A stretch of 64,000 bases of DNA from UBA6382 sp963617965 (GCA_963617965.1 CAVEQO010000006.1:7923-71922); one strand, 5' to 3'; counted from the stretch's first letter, positions 8,722-17,287 are shown. Made by a program: numbers and translations. Notes: generated from the letters alone by a model not told the origin.

Positions 8722-9435
8722 ATGGACAGGACTCTTTCCATTATCATTCCTTCCTACAACGAGGGTGCGAACCTTTATGCTGTTCTTGAAAAGGTACAGA
8801 AGGTGGAACTGCCATACGGCATAGGGAAAGAGGTGATCGTGGTTGATGACGGTTCTACTGACAGCACGCCGGAATATGCCAGAGAATATATAGGGCAGAA
8901 CCCCGGCTGCAACATCCGCCTCCTCCGCCACGGTGTCAACCGGGGCAAGGGCATGGCCATACGCACAGCCCTCAGGGAACTGACGGGCGACATTGTCGTG
9001 ATACAGGACAGTGACGAGGAACTCGACCCCAATGACATCGCCTTGATGTTGAAGAAAATGGAGGACGAAAATCTTGAAGTCCTCTATGGCTCAAGGTTTC
9101 TGGACAAGAGTGGCAACGGGTCGCTTTACCGTTCGTTTTACTACGGGACCAAGGTTTTGTCGTGGCTTGTCAATGTGCTGTACGGACAGCGTATCACCGA
9201 CGAATCCACGTGTTACAAGATGTTCCGCACAGCATTGCTCCGCTCCATTCCGCTCAAATGCCGGGGTTTCGAGTTCTGCCCCGAGGTGACGGCCAAGGTT
9301 GCACGCCGGGGGCTGAAGATAAAGGAAATGCCGATCAGCTATTATCCGCGTACCATGGCGCAGGGAAAGAAAATACGTGCCAAGGACGGGCTCTACGCCA
9401 TCTGGTGTTTGCTCAAATACCGCTTCGTCGAATAA
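8722..9435 (+). CDS. GT2 family glycosyltransferase (dolichyl-phosphate mannose synthase-like)
   Basis: The 237-residue protein has a GT-A fold signature: SIIIPSYNEG at the N-terminus, VIVVDDGSTDST near residue 40 and the acidic QDSDEELDP motif that binds metal and nucleotide sugar. The pattern is that of DPM1-like enzymes, which transfer a sugar from a nucleotide donor to a polyprenyl phosphate. There is no C-terminal membrane domain, so it is cytoplasmic or peripheral. It is the last gene of its group; a long palindromic terminator begins 25 bases after the stop. Donor and acceptor cannot be read from the sequence. Confidence 0.88.
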   Translation: MDRTLSIIIPSYNEGANLYAVLEKVQKVELPYGIGKEVIVVDDGSTDSTPEYAREYIGQNPGCNIRLLRHGVNRGKGMAIRTALRELTGDIVVIQDSDEELDPNDIALMLKKMEDENLEVLYGSRFLDKSGNGSLYRSFYYGTKVLSWLVNVLYGQRITDESTCYKMFRTALLRSIPLKCRGFEFCPEVTAKVARRGLKIKEMPISYYPRTMAQGKKIRAKDGLYAIWCLLKYRFVE

Positions 9436-9460
9436 CAAGTTTACGGTTCAGCTTCGCCTG

Positions 9461-9512
9461 TTCTGAAAAGATGAGACGCGCTCCCGCGGGAGCGCGTCTC
9501 ATCTTTTCAGAA
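9461..9512. terminator. Perfect 26-bp palindrome, bidirectional terminator
   Basis: The sequence from TTCTGAAAAGATGAG to its exact complement is a perfect inverted repeat of 26 + 26 bases with no spacer. Outer A/T tracts on both sides of a GC-rich centre suit termination in both directions. It serves the GT2 gene (plus) and the wzc-like gene (minus). The last two codons and stop of the minus-strand gene lie inside the right arm. Confidence 0.85.
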
Positions 9513-11978
9513 CTTGTGGCGTATGCTCAGGAAGCGTCCTATCAACGATCCCAGTTTGGTGCGGTGCTTTCTGTGCTTGCCTTCATCTCCGTAGCCGTAG
9601 CCGTAGCCGTAGCCGTAGCCGTAGCCGTAGCCGTAGCCGTAGCCGTTGAGGTTTCTGGCATTGGAATCGTTGACCACCACATGCATGTTGCGGAACTTGC
9701 CCTCCTGGTAGAGTTTCTCAAGGTCTGTGAGGAAGCGGCGGTCTTCCACTCCTACGCGTATTACATACAGAGAGAAGTCTGCCACACGGTTCACGATGTT
9801 GGAGTCCGCCACGTTGATTGTCGGGGTTGTATCTATTATGACATACTTGTAGCCGTATTCATTGCGGAGCTTCTGTACCAGTTCGTCAAGGCGGTCGCTC
9901 AGAAGCAACTCTGCGGGATTGGGCGGTCGTACACCGGCTGGAATCACGTCAAGATTTTCGGAACTTGTCTTGGTGATAATGTCGTCAATGCCGCACTGGT
10001 TGGCAAGGTACGAGGTGAGACCGTGGCTGGTGCGGTTCATGCCCAGAACTTGCGAAACGGAGTTTTTGCGGATGTCGGCATCTATGAGTATTGTCTTGGC
10101 TCCGCTGACATTGATAATGTAGGCGAGGTTACGCGATATGAAACTCTTGCCCTGTGACGGAGTGGACGATGTGACAACAATCACACCCTCCTGTATGATC
10201 ATGTTTATATTGTAGCGCAAAACCCTGAAAGCCTCGGTGATGGTCTTGTTGTCATCGGCCTTGGTGAGGAACTTGCTGATATTCGTATCGTCTTCCCACC
10301 GCGGGATGTCGCCCACGATAGGTGCAGAGAGACTGTCTTCAATATCCTTGCGTCCGTGTACGGACTTGTCCATCGTGATGAGGAACCAGAACACGCCGGC
10401 AGGAATCAGCAGACCGAAAGCAAAGGCTATGAGCAGAATCCGGTTGGTGTGGGGCGACACAGGAATCCCTGTGCCATACGGATATTCCACAATGCGGATG
10501 TTGGCCTCGTTGATGGCCAGCTGGAGAGCCGTCTCCTCGCGCTTGTTGAGGAGATAGGTGTAGAGAGCTTCCTTGATTTTTTGCTGTCGGGTGATGTCAA
10601 GAGTCTTGATCTCCGACTGCGGCGCAGTGGTCATTGCCGATCGCAGTTCGTCGTCGGAATGGCGCGCTTTGTTCACCTGTATCTTTATGGCATCCACATA
10701 GCTGTCGATGCCTGCGCAGATATTGGCGCGCATGGCGGCCAATACGCGGTCGCGCTCCATAATGGCGTTGGCAGTCGGTGAAGAGTTGAGAAGCAGGTTG
10801 TTGCGTTCAACCATTAGGGTGTTGTATTCGTTGATCTGCTGCTCCATGTTGGCATTGCCCAACGCTCCGAGCACCGGTATCAGTTTGCCTTCAGAGGCGG
10901 CATGTGCGTAGATGAAGTCGCGCAGCGATGTCACCACGGCATACCTCGTCTCGAGCTGCAGGAGGGTCTCGTGCGAGGTGGAACTCTGCTCAAGGTAGTT
11001 TGACACGTTGAGATTGAAGTCAAGCATATTGCTTGACCGCTTGAAGTCAACGAGTTCTTTCTCCACGTCGCCGAGCTGCTTCCCAATGAGCAGAATGCGC
11101 TCGTCAATGAACTTTGCCGTGTTGTGGGCCACGGTGTTCTTTGCCTCCACTATGTCGGTCTTGTATGCCTCAAGAAGGGTGTTCAGGATTTTGTTGGCTC
11201 TCCTGTTGTTTTTGTCCTGGCATACAATGGTGATGAGGTTGGCGTCCTTGTTGTTCTCTGATGCGCTGATGCGGTTGCGGAAATAATTGACGGCCTGTTC
11301 CTTCGGAGCCCGGACAACGTGCACGGTCTTGTTGTTGAACTTGGAGAGATACTTGGTCTTTTTCAGCACCATGATACCGCCGGGAGTCTTGACCGGCTCG
11401 CCAAACGACACGACCTTTTCGAAGCCGGTCTTCCTGCCTTTGAAGCGCACATTTCTGACACGCAGTTTGCCGTCCGTTATCTCGGCATCAAAGCTTAGCG
11501 CACCCTTGTTGCCGTCCATAAACTCGGCAATTATAGGAGTCTCGTCAAACAGCGTGACGGGAGTGAGGTTCTGCGACACCGAGTAGGAAATGTTGAGCTT
11601 CAACTGGTCAACGACCACCGCCATCAACCGCCGCGAGGTGAGAATGAAGATCTCGTCCTTGAGGTTGTCGGTAGTCTGTATGCCGCTTATGTCTTGAAGC
11701 GAGCTATAGGCTCTCGAGCGATTGTTTCTGGATTCGCCTTCCTTTATGAGAATTGTTGCAGACTGGTTGTATGTGCGGGTCTGCCGTTTGGTGAAGAGAT
11801 ACGCCAACCCCATGCACACGACCACGCTGAGGGCGAACCAACGCCAGTTCTTGCGCAGCACGAAAAGGCAAGAGAATACAATCTCAAGAATATTGGAGGC
11901 CTGGCTCTCTTCTTTTTTTGTATTTGTATTGTAGCTCTCGTTCGGGGAGGGAGTCTCTGTATTGAGTGACATAGACAT
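9507..11978 (-). CDS. Wzc-like polysaccharide co-polymerase with BY-kinase domain
   Basis: This 823-residue inner membrane protein controls exopolysaccharide or capsule chain assembly. The N-terminal half has the Wzz-type layout: one membrane segment near residues 45-65, a long periplasmic coiled region, and a second segment (LLIAFAFGLLIPAGVFWFL) near 510-530. The cytoplasmic half is a bacterial tyrosine kinase with Walker A (SSTPSQGKS, Lys611), Walker A' (ILIDADIR) and Walker B (YVIIDTTPT). The C-terminal tail contains nine Tyr-Gly dipeptides (residues 779-796), presumably the autophosphorylated tyrosine cluster, followed by a basic stretch. It follows the Wza-like gene by 7 bases. No other capsule genes are adjacent. 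A second ATG lies two codons downstream of the chosen start. Confidence 0.92.
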   Translation of the reverse strand: MSMSLNTETPSPNESYNTNTKKEESQASNILEIVFSCLFVLRKNWRWFALSVVVCMGLAYLFTKRQTRTYNQSATILIKEGESRNNRSRAYSSLQDISGIQTTDNLKDEIFILTSRRLMAVVVDQLKLNISYSVSQNLTPVTLFDETPIIAEFMDGNKGALSFDAEITDGKLRVRNVRFKGRKTGFEKVVSFGEPVKTPGGIMVLKKTKYLSKFNNKTVHVVRAPKEQAVNYFRNRISASENNKDANLITIVCQDKNNRRANKILNTLLEAYKTDIVEAKNTVAHNTAKFIDERILLIGKQLGDVEKELVDFKRSSNMLDFNLNVSNYLEQSSTSHETLLQLETRYAVVTSLRDFIYAHAASEGKLIPVLGALGNANMEQQINEYNTLMVERNNLLLNSSPTANAIMERDRVLAAMRANICAGIDSYVDAIKIQVNKARHSDDELRSAMTTAPQSEIKTLDITRQQKIKEALYTYLLNKREETALQLAINEANIRIVEYPYGTGIPVSPHTNRILLIAFAFGLLIPAGVFWFLITMDKSVHGRKDIEDSLSAPIVGDIPRWEDDTNISKFLTKADDNKTITEAFRVLRYNINMIIQEGVIVVTSSTPSQGKSFISRNLAYIINVSGAKTILIDADIRKNSVSQVLGMNRTSHGLTSYLANQCGIDDIITKTSSENLDVIPAGVRPPNPAELLLSDRLDELVQKLRNEYGYKYVIIDTTPTINVADSNIVNRVADFSLYVIRVGVEDRRFLTDLEKLYQEGKFRNMHVVVNDSNARNLNGYGYGYGYGYGYGYGYGYGDEGKHRKHRTKLGSLIGRFLSIRHKF
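9591..9644 (-). repeat. Nine perfect tandem GGCTAC hexamers
   Basis: The minus strand reads GGCTAC nine times in a row without a single substitution, encoding (Gly-Tyr)9 in the kinase tail. Adding or losing a 6-base unit keeps the frame and changes the tyrosine count by one. Confidence 0.97.
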
Positions 11979-11985
11979 GAGGTTT

Positions 11986-12789
11986 TTAGTTGGTTAGTGC
12001 GATGATGAGTGATATTACGGAGGTTACCACACCTACCAGGGTACCCGTTACGGTGAGATAAGTATATGACGTGCTACCCTTTACCTTAACAGACTTGTTG
12101 CCTTCCACAATCACGAGGTCGTTCTGCTGCATATAGTAGGCCGGCGAGTTGAACACCGATTTCGGGTCGGTCAGATCCACTTTATAGGTAGTACGCTTGC
12201 CGTTCTCCTCTCTCAGTACGAGCACGTTGGTTCGTATGGCACTGCTGTTGAGGTCGCCGGCGCGCCCCAAAGCCTCAAGAAGGGTCAGGCGTTGCCCCGT
12301 GTAGCTCTGTGTGCCGGGAGTCCTGACATCGCCGAGCACCGTGATCTTGAAACTCATGATTTTGGTATTCACCTGCACGTCCTTGACATCCTGCTGGAGT
12401 CTTGACTGTATCTGTGCGGAGAGCTGCTCCGGGGTGAGTCCCGCCGCCTTTATCTTGCCCACAATGGGGAAATCAATGCAGCCGTCCTGATATACGTAGA
12501 AATAGCATACACCTGCCGTAGACATGCTTTGCGAGGAACCCGACTGACTGTTGCCAGACCCCACGAGAATGTAGTTGTTATACTGGTCAAGCAGAGCCTT
12601 GTCGCGTGACGATATAGAGATGGCCAACTGGTCGTCGCTCTGTATCAGGAGCTGGAAATTCCTGTTGATGCCCACAGATTTTGAATAGAGAGAGTCTGCT
12701 CCTTGAAGATAAATCATCTCCTTGTTGCTTACGCACGAAGTCATGAAAGCGGTTGCAGCAAGGAAAAGTAAGAAGATTGTTTTTCTCAT
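11986..12789 (-). CDS. Wza-like polysaccharide export lipoprotein
   Basis: The 267-residue protein starts with a lipoprotein signal peptide and lipobox (FMTSC, Cys19). The body has the poly_export domain (about 50-135, including YVYQDGCIDFPIVGKIKAAGLT) followed by one SLBB-like repeat (VLGDVRTPGTQSYTG). The C-terminal YLTVTGTLVGVVTSVISLIIAL is hydrophobic, as in short Bacteroidota Wza homologues. It would form the outer membrane exit channel working with the Wzc-like kinase encoded 7 bases downstream. A TAACTTTG box lies about 40 bases upstream. It is shorter than E. coli Wza (about 380 residues), as is usual for this lineage. Confidence 0.88.
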   Translation of the reverse strand: MRKTIFLLFLAATAFMTSCVSNKEMIYLQGADSLYSKSVGINRNFQLLIQSDDQLAISISSRDKALLDQYNNYILVGSGNSQSGSSQSMSTAGVCYFYVYQDGCIDFPIVGKIKAAGLTPEQLSAQIQSRLQQDVKDVQVNTKIMSFKITVLGDVRTPGTQSYTGQRLTLLEALGRAGDLNSSAIRTNVLVLREENGKRTTYKVDLTDPKSVFNSPAYYMQQNDLVIVEGNKSVKVKGSTSYTYLTVTGTLVGVVTSVISLIIALTN

Positions 12790-12828
12790 CGCTTGACGGT
12801 GTTTTAATAAAGACAGTGTTTAACTTGG

Positions 12829-12836
12829 CAAAGTTA
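12829..12836 (-). promoter_or_regulatory. -7 box of the wza-wzc operon
   Basis: TAACTTTG on the minus strand, 39 bases before the wza-like ATG, fits TAnnTTTG. No convincing -33 element was seen. Confidence 0.5.
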
Positions 12837-12899
12837 AGTGTTTTTTGGGGACTGCGGGCGTTTTTGCCAGACAAATATGTATGAATTGTTACAAATACA

Positions 12900-12941
12900 G
12901 CAAATCCCACGGCTGGACAAGAGAACAGCCGTGGGATTTGC
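12900..12941 (-). terminator. Terminator hairpin after the pyrophosphatase gene
   Basis: This is a perfect 16-bp inverted repeat (GCAAATCCCACGGCTG and its complement) with a 10-base loop. It lies 62 bases beyond the hppA stop and upstream of the wza promoter. The following T-rich tract is weak. Confidence 0.75.
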
Positions 12942-13003
12942 AGTGTTTACGCGGAGTGTAAGGGAGTGGTGCTTTACCGCACCATCACACTCTGCACGGT
13001 TCG

Positions 13004-15187
13004 TCAGATGAAAGCTACGGTAAGACCAGCCATCACGATGCTCACCATTGACATGAGTTTGATAAGGATGTTGAGTGACGGACCTGACGTGTCCTTGAAC
13101 GGATCGCCCACGGTGTCGCCCACGATGGTGGCTTTGTGGCAGTCAGAGCCTTTTCCTCCGAAGTTGCCTTCTTCAACCATTTTCTTGGCATTGTCCCATG
13201 CACCGCCGGAGTTGCTCATGAAGATGGCGAGGGTAAAGCCTGCGGCCAGACCGCCCACAAGCAGTCCGAGCACGCCTGCAACGCCGAGCAGCAGACCGAC
13301 CACGATAGGAATGATGATGGCCAGAAGAGACGGGAAAATCATCTCGCGCTGGGCCGAGCGGGTGGAGATTTCAACGCAGCGTCCGTAGTCGGGAGTGGCT
13401 TTGCCCTCAAGGATGCCCTTGATCTCGCGGAACTGGCGGCGCACCTCCTGCACCATGTCTTCGGCAGCGCGACCTACGGCGCCCATCGTGATGCCGCTGA
13501 ACAGGAATGCCGCCATGGCTCCAAGAAACACACCGACAATCACCTTGGGGTTCATGAGGTTAACCTGGAAATAATCCATGAATGCCGGTATGTCCTGAAT
13601 GTGGCTGAACACCTCTTTCATATGGGTGTCGCCGGCTTCTGCCAGACGTTCCACAGCCACCTTGATTTCCTCTATGTATGAAGCCAGAAGGGCGAGAGCC
13701 GTGAGGGCGGCAGAACCGATAGCGAAGCCCTTGCCTGTGGCTGCGGTGGTGTTGCCCAAAGCATCAAGGGCATCGGTACGCTTGCGCACTTCAGGTCCGA
13801 GCTCGCTCATTTCGGCGTTTCCGCCGGCGTTGTCGGCAATGGGGCCGTAGGCATCGGTGGCAAGGGTGATGCCGAGGGTGGAGAGCATCCCCACAGCGGC
13901 AATGCCCACGCCGTAGAGACCCATGGAGAGGTTCTGCGCAGTCATTTCAAGCTGGAAGCCATTGGCGCACAGGTAGCTGAGCATGATGGCCACGGATATG
14001 GTGACTACGGGCACCATGGTGGAAATCATGCCGGTGCCCACGCCCTTGATGATGACGGTAGCTGCACCGGTGGTCGAGGCTTCCGATATCTTCTGTGTGG
14101 GTTTGTAGGAGTGCGAAGTGTAGTATTCGGTTGCCTGCCCGATTATCACGCCGGCAAGCAGGCCTGTGATCACGGAGAACGAGATGCCTATCCAGTTCTC
14201 AATCTGGAGCAGATAGAGAATGGCGAAGGTGGCTACGGCTATGAGTCCCGCGCTGATGTTGGTGCCGAGACCCAGCGAGCGGAGCAGTTGTTTCATTGTG
14301 GCGCCTTCTTTGGTGCGCACGAGGAAAATGCCGAAGAGGGAGAGGAAGATACCCACGGCGGCGATGACCATCGGGGCAATCACCGACTTGACCTGCATGG
14401 CCTCGTTGGCCACAAAGGCAGTGGCACCCAACGCTGCGGTGGAGAGAATGGCTCCGCAGTAGCTCTCATAGAGGTCTGCGCCCATACCAGCCACATCGCC
14501 CACGTTGTCGCCCACGTTGTCGGCAATGGTTGCCGGATTGCGCGGATCGTCCTCGGGAATATCGGCCTCAACCTTGCCGACGATGTCGGCGCCCACGTCA
14601 GCGGCCTTGGTGTAGATGCCGCCGCCCACACGGGCGAACAGGGCTTGGGTGGAGGCTCCCATGCCGAAGGTAAGCATGGTGGTGGTGATGGTGACAAGAC
14701 TGTCAACGCCAACGGCGTTGAGAATGAGGTACCACACGGCGATGTCAAGCAGGCCGAGACCTACAACGGTCAGACCCATGACCGCACCCGAGCGGAACGC
14801 TATGCGCAAACCGGCGTCAAGGCTGTTGCGGGCAGCGTTGGCAGTGCGGGCAGACGCATAGGTGGCGGTCTTCATTCCAAAGAAACCTGCCAGACCGGAG
14901 AACAGACCGCCCGTGAGGAACGCAAACGGCACCCAAGGGTTCTGCATATGGAAGCCGTAGGCCATAATGGCAAAGATTGCGGCAAGCACAATGAACACGA
15001 TGCCGACAACCTTGTATTGCTGTTTGAGGTAAGCCATGGCACCTTTGCGGACGTGTTCCGCAATCTCGCGCATACGGGGTGTTCCCTCGTCTGCTTTCTT
15101 CATTTGCAAGAAGAAATAAAGGGCGACTCCCAATGCCACCACGGAGGCAATGGGAACAAGCCAGAATACATCTAGTATTTTTTCCAT
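13004..15187 (-). CDS. hppA: Membrane-bound ion-pumping pyrophosphatase, K+-dependent type
   Basis: This 727-residue polytopic inner membrane protein hydrolyses pyrophosphate to pump ions. The PPi-binding signatures are present: EADIPEDDPRNPATIADNVGDNVGD in the first half and DNAGGNAE plus GDTVGDPFKDTSGP in the second. The GNTTAATGKG motif has Ala where K+-independent enzymes have Lys, so it should need potassium. K+-dependent enzymes include sodium pumps and dual Na+/H+ pumps; the residues I recall as markers of dual pumps (Thr, Phe, Asp, Met) have candidates at T92, F96, D148 and M176. The ATG at 15187 puts the first membrane helix directly at the N-terminus. A -7 box lies 28 bases upstream. 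Confidence 0.95.
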   Translation of the reverse strand: MEKILDVFWLVPIASVVALGVALYFFLQMKKADEGTPRMREIAEHVRKGAMAYLKQQYKVVGIVFIVLAAIFAIMAYGFHMQNPWVPFAFLTGGLFSGLAGFFGMKTATYASARTANAARNSLDAGLRIAFRSGAVMGLTVVGLGLLDIAVWYLILNAVGVDSLVTITTTMLTFGMGASTQALFARVGGGIYTKAADVGADIVGKVEADIPEDDPRNPATIADNVGDNVGDVAGMGADLYESYCGAILSTAALGATAFVANEAMQVKSVIAPMVIAAVGIFLSLFGIFLVRTKEGATMKQLLRSLGLGTNISAGLIAVATFAILYLLQIENWIGISFSVITGLLAGVIIGQATEYYTSHSYKPTQKISEASTTGAATVIIKGVGTGMISTMVPVVTISVAIMLSYLCANGFQLEMTAQNLSMGLYGVGIAAVGMLSTLGITLATDAYGPIADNAGGNAEMSELGPEVRKRTDALDALGNTTAATGKGFAIGSAALTALALLASYIEEIKVAVERLAEAGDTHMKEVFSHIQDIPAFMDYFQVNLMNPKVIVGVFLGAMAAFLFSGITMGAVGRAAEDMVQEVRRQFREIKGILEGKATPDYGRCVEISTRSAQREMIFPSLLAIIIPIVVGLLLGVAGVLGLLVGGLAAGFTLAIFMSNSGGAWDNAKKMVEEGNFGGKGSDCHKATIVGDTVGDPFKDTSGPSLNILIKLMSMVSIVMAGLTVAFI

Positions 15188-15215
15188 TTGTTTGATAAAA
15201 AATTTTTGTGAGATA

Positions 15216-15223
15216 CAAAATTA
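15216..15223 (-). promoter_or_regulatory. -7 box of the pyrophosphatase gene
   Basis: TAATTTTG on the minus strand, 28 bases upstream of the hppA ATG, fits TAnnTTTG. Confidence 0.5.
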
Positions 15224-15344
15224 GCACTAAATGTCGGGAAAAAGTCGCACGAAACCTGCAAAATCGCACTTTCCGGCTCGAAAAATCGCCAAAAGTTGAT
15301 TTGCAGGCAGGAAAACCAATTCCGGCAACAGGCAGGGGGGGGGA

Positions 15345-16373
15345 TTATGCCACGCTGTGGCGGCGCTTGCGGTGCTTGTGGTGATGCCCGAAGCGGTGAA
15401 GTTCATCGAACCCTTTAGGGCGATGGAAGAAAGTGGTGCGGTAAAGTTTGTTGGAGATAAAGATGAACAATGCAGCAGAAACCAAACCTCCTGCCACATC
15501 AACGGCATAATGAGCACCGATGTAGACCGTTGAAAGACACAGGAGAATCCAGAACGGCATCATGACAAGCCCCCACTTTTTCTTCAAGCGCATGGTGAGA
15601 TACATTATCACTGTTGACGCGCCTACATGACTGCTCGGAAAAGCGGCAATGGGTTTCTCGCTGCCTTGTGCCATATGGACGAGATAGCTGAACGGTCCTG
15701 TGATTTCGTTCATGTGGCAGAGGGTGGCGTGATCGCGGAACCATGTGCCGACAGGAGGGAAGACAGCGTTGGCGGCATCCACGCCGGGGCAGCTGAAATA
15801 GAATTGCGGTCCGGCGGCGTTGTAGAGCAGGAAGACGGTATAGTACATGAAGAAAGTGGCCATCAGGATGAAGGTTGTCCTGTCGAACCTGCGGGGTCGC
15901 CTTACAACGACGAGCAGCACTACACCTGCAATCATCAGGTAGTATGAGAAATATCCCAGATTGAACAGTTCGTTCCAGAAGACACCGTGCAGGGACTGGC
16001 TGAACGCCACCGAGGGTTGGTATCCGAAGACGATCTGGTCGGCTGTGGCCAGAATATGGTCTTGGCTTGGCATCATGGCTGCCAGGTTGTATATGTCGGG
16101 ATACCAATATGCCAGCAGGGCAATCTGGAAGAACACCCTCAGCTGGTAGGTGGCGTTGCACGGATGGCTCCGGTATAGCCAGACAAGGGCGGCGGTGGCG
16201 GCGATGACCGCCAGTCTGCCAGTGATGATGTCCGCCAGAACCGCTTCGTCAAGATCCGTATAGAAAACGGCTGTCAGAGCGAAAGTAATGCCTATGTAGA
16301 TAGCGGCGGCTTTTTCTATGCCGTTGAGTCCCGGCATGGGGTATTGCCTATTGAAATAGTGTGTCAGTATCAT
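15345..16373 (-). CDS. PAP2-superfamily membrane phosphatase/phosphotransferase (AUR1-like)
   Basis: The protein has 342 residues with several membrane helices. PAP2 motifs are FPSSHVGAST (motif 2, catalytic His) and YIGAHYAVDVAGG (motif 3, His and Asp). The long N-terminal membrane region and late motif position resemble PAP2_3/AUR1-like proteins, some of which transfer head groups to ceramide. That is relevant because many Bacteroidales make sphingolipids, but no sphingolipid gene is adjacent, so the role is open. The frame extends upstream into the sirtuin gene from a GTG; the ATG at 16371-16373 is chosen because it precedes the first helix and leaves 49 bases after the sirtuin stop. The C-terminus is rich in His and basic residues. 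Confidence 0.82.
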   Translation of the reverse strand: MILTHYFNRQYPMPGLNGIEKAAAIYIGITFALTAVFYTDLDEAVLADIITGRLAVIAATAALVWLYRSHPCNATYQLRVFFQIALLAYWYPDIYNLAAMMPSQDHILATADQIVFGYQPSVAFSQSLHGVFWNELFNLGYFSYYLMIAGVVLLVVVRRPRRFDRTTFILMATFFMYYTVFLLYNAAGPQFYFSCPGVDAANAVFPPVGTWFRDHATLCHMNEITGPFSYLVHMAQGSEKPIAAFPSSHVGASTVIMYLTMRLKKKWGLVMMPFWILLCLSTVYIGAHYAVDVAGGLVSAALFIFISNKLYRTTFFHRPKGFDELHRFGHHHKHRKRRHSVA

Positions 16374-16422
16374 GGTTGTTCTGGTGATTCGTGTTTTGAC
16401 GAGCGGTGGCAGCGGACATATT

Positions 16423-17124
16423 TTACATCTTACGGAGGATATCGGCGAGCCGCTCCATACCTTCGGAGGCACCGGTCTTGATGTGGACTACATCGGCGCT
16501 GCATGGAGTCTTCACGTATTTGGGGTCAATCAGAAAGATAGGGATGCCGTTCGGGGCATAGTCCATAAGTCCGGCGGCAGGGTAGACGTTGAGGGAGGTT
16601 CCTATGATGACAAAGATATCGGCTTCTGCCACCTTTTCCGCAGCGGCGGAAATCATAGGCACGGGTTCCTCGAAGAACACAATGTAGGGTCGCAGCAGCG
16701 ATCCGTCTCCGGCTTTTTCTCCTGGCTTGACGCAGCAGTTGTGTTCATCGAGTATTTTCCAGTATTGCGGATTTTCGACATCGGCAGAAGAGCACACCTT
16801 CTTGAGCTCCCCGTGCAGGTGAATCACGTCTGTTGAGCCGGCACGCTCATGGAGGTCGTCAATGTTCTGTGTGATGATGCTTACGCAGAAGTTTTCCTCC
16901 AGCTGTGCCAATATTCTGTGAGCCCCGCACGGTTGGGTCTGGAAGAGCTGTCTGCGGCGTTCATTGTAGAAGCGGTTGACCAGATCCGGGTCGTTGAGCC
17001 ATCCCGTGTGGCTGGCGACTTGCATCACGGGATACTGTTCCCATAGTCCGCCTGAGTCACGGAACGTGGAGATTCCGCTCTCGGCGCTGATACCCGCTCC
17101 TGTCAATACTGTGAGTTTCTTCAT
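16423..17124 (-). CDS. cobB: Sir2-family NAD-dependent protein deacylase, CobB/SIRT5-like
   Basis: The 233-residue sirtuin removes acyl groups from lysines using NAD+. Visible motifs are TVLTGAGISAESGI, TQNIDDLHERAG and the catalytic His in HLHGEL. The FYNERRRQL segment holds the Tyr and Arg that in CobB and SIRT5 recognise negatively charged acyl groups, so desuccinylase or demalonylase activity is likely. The zinc-binding region has only a VCSS and an NCC cysteine group rather than two clean CxxC pairs. The ATG at 17122-17124 is chosen over an upstream start because it gives the usual opening MKKLTVLTGAG and sits downstream of a -7 box. Confidence 0.92.
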   Translation of the reverse strand: MKKLTVLTGAGISAESGISTFRDSGGLWEQYPVMQVASHTGWLNDPDLVNRFYNERRRQLFQTQPCGAHRILAQLEENFCVSIITQNIDDLHERAGSTDVIHLHGELKKVCSSADVENPQYWKILDEHNCCVKPGEKAGDGSLLRPYIVFFEEPVPMISAAAEKVAEADIFVIIGTSLNVYPAAGLMDYAPNGIPIFLIDPKYVKTPCSADVVHIKTGASEGMERLADILRKM

Positions 17125-17182
17125 TGCTGCAGCCTCTCCTGCATTTGGCGGAGAGGAGACGTGCGTTTCGGTTAAATTTGTG

Positions 17183-17190
17183 CAAAGGTA
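17183..17190 (-). promoter_or_regulatory. -7 box of the sirtuin-PAP2 transcript
   Basis: TACCTTTG on the minus strand fits TAnnTTTG, 58 bases upstream of the sirtuin ATG. A small hairpin (7-bp stem, 17133-17139 with 17150-17156) lies in the predicted leader close to the start codon. Confidence 0.5.
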
Positions 17191-17287
17191 TGAACTTTTC
17201 GGTAATGTCATGATGTTTGTTCAGTGGAAAATGCGTTCCTTTGCATTATTCAGATACATAGGAATATGTATTACAGAAAATACTGAC

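Noticed and set aside
9162..10157. Long plus-strand frame with a Val-Ala repeat opposite the kinase gene
   Set aside because: It is the complement of the GGCTAC array and of conserved kinase codons; no independent features.
14111..15175. 354-codon plus-strand frame opposite the pyrophosphatase gene
   Set aside because: Membrane pyrophosphatase motifs run uninterrupted on the minus strand.
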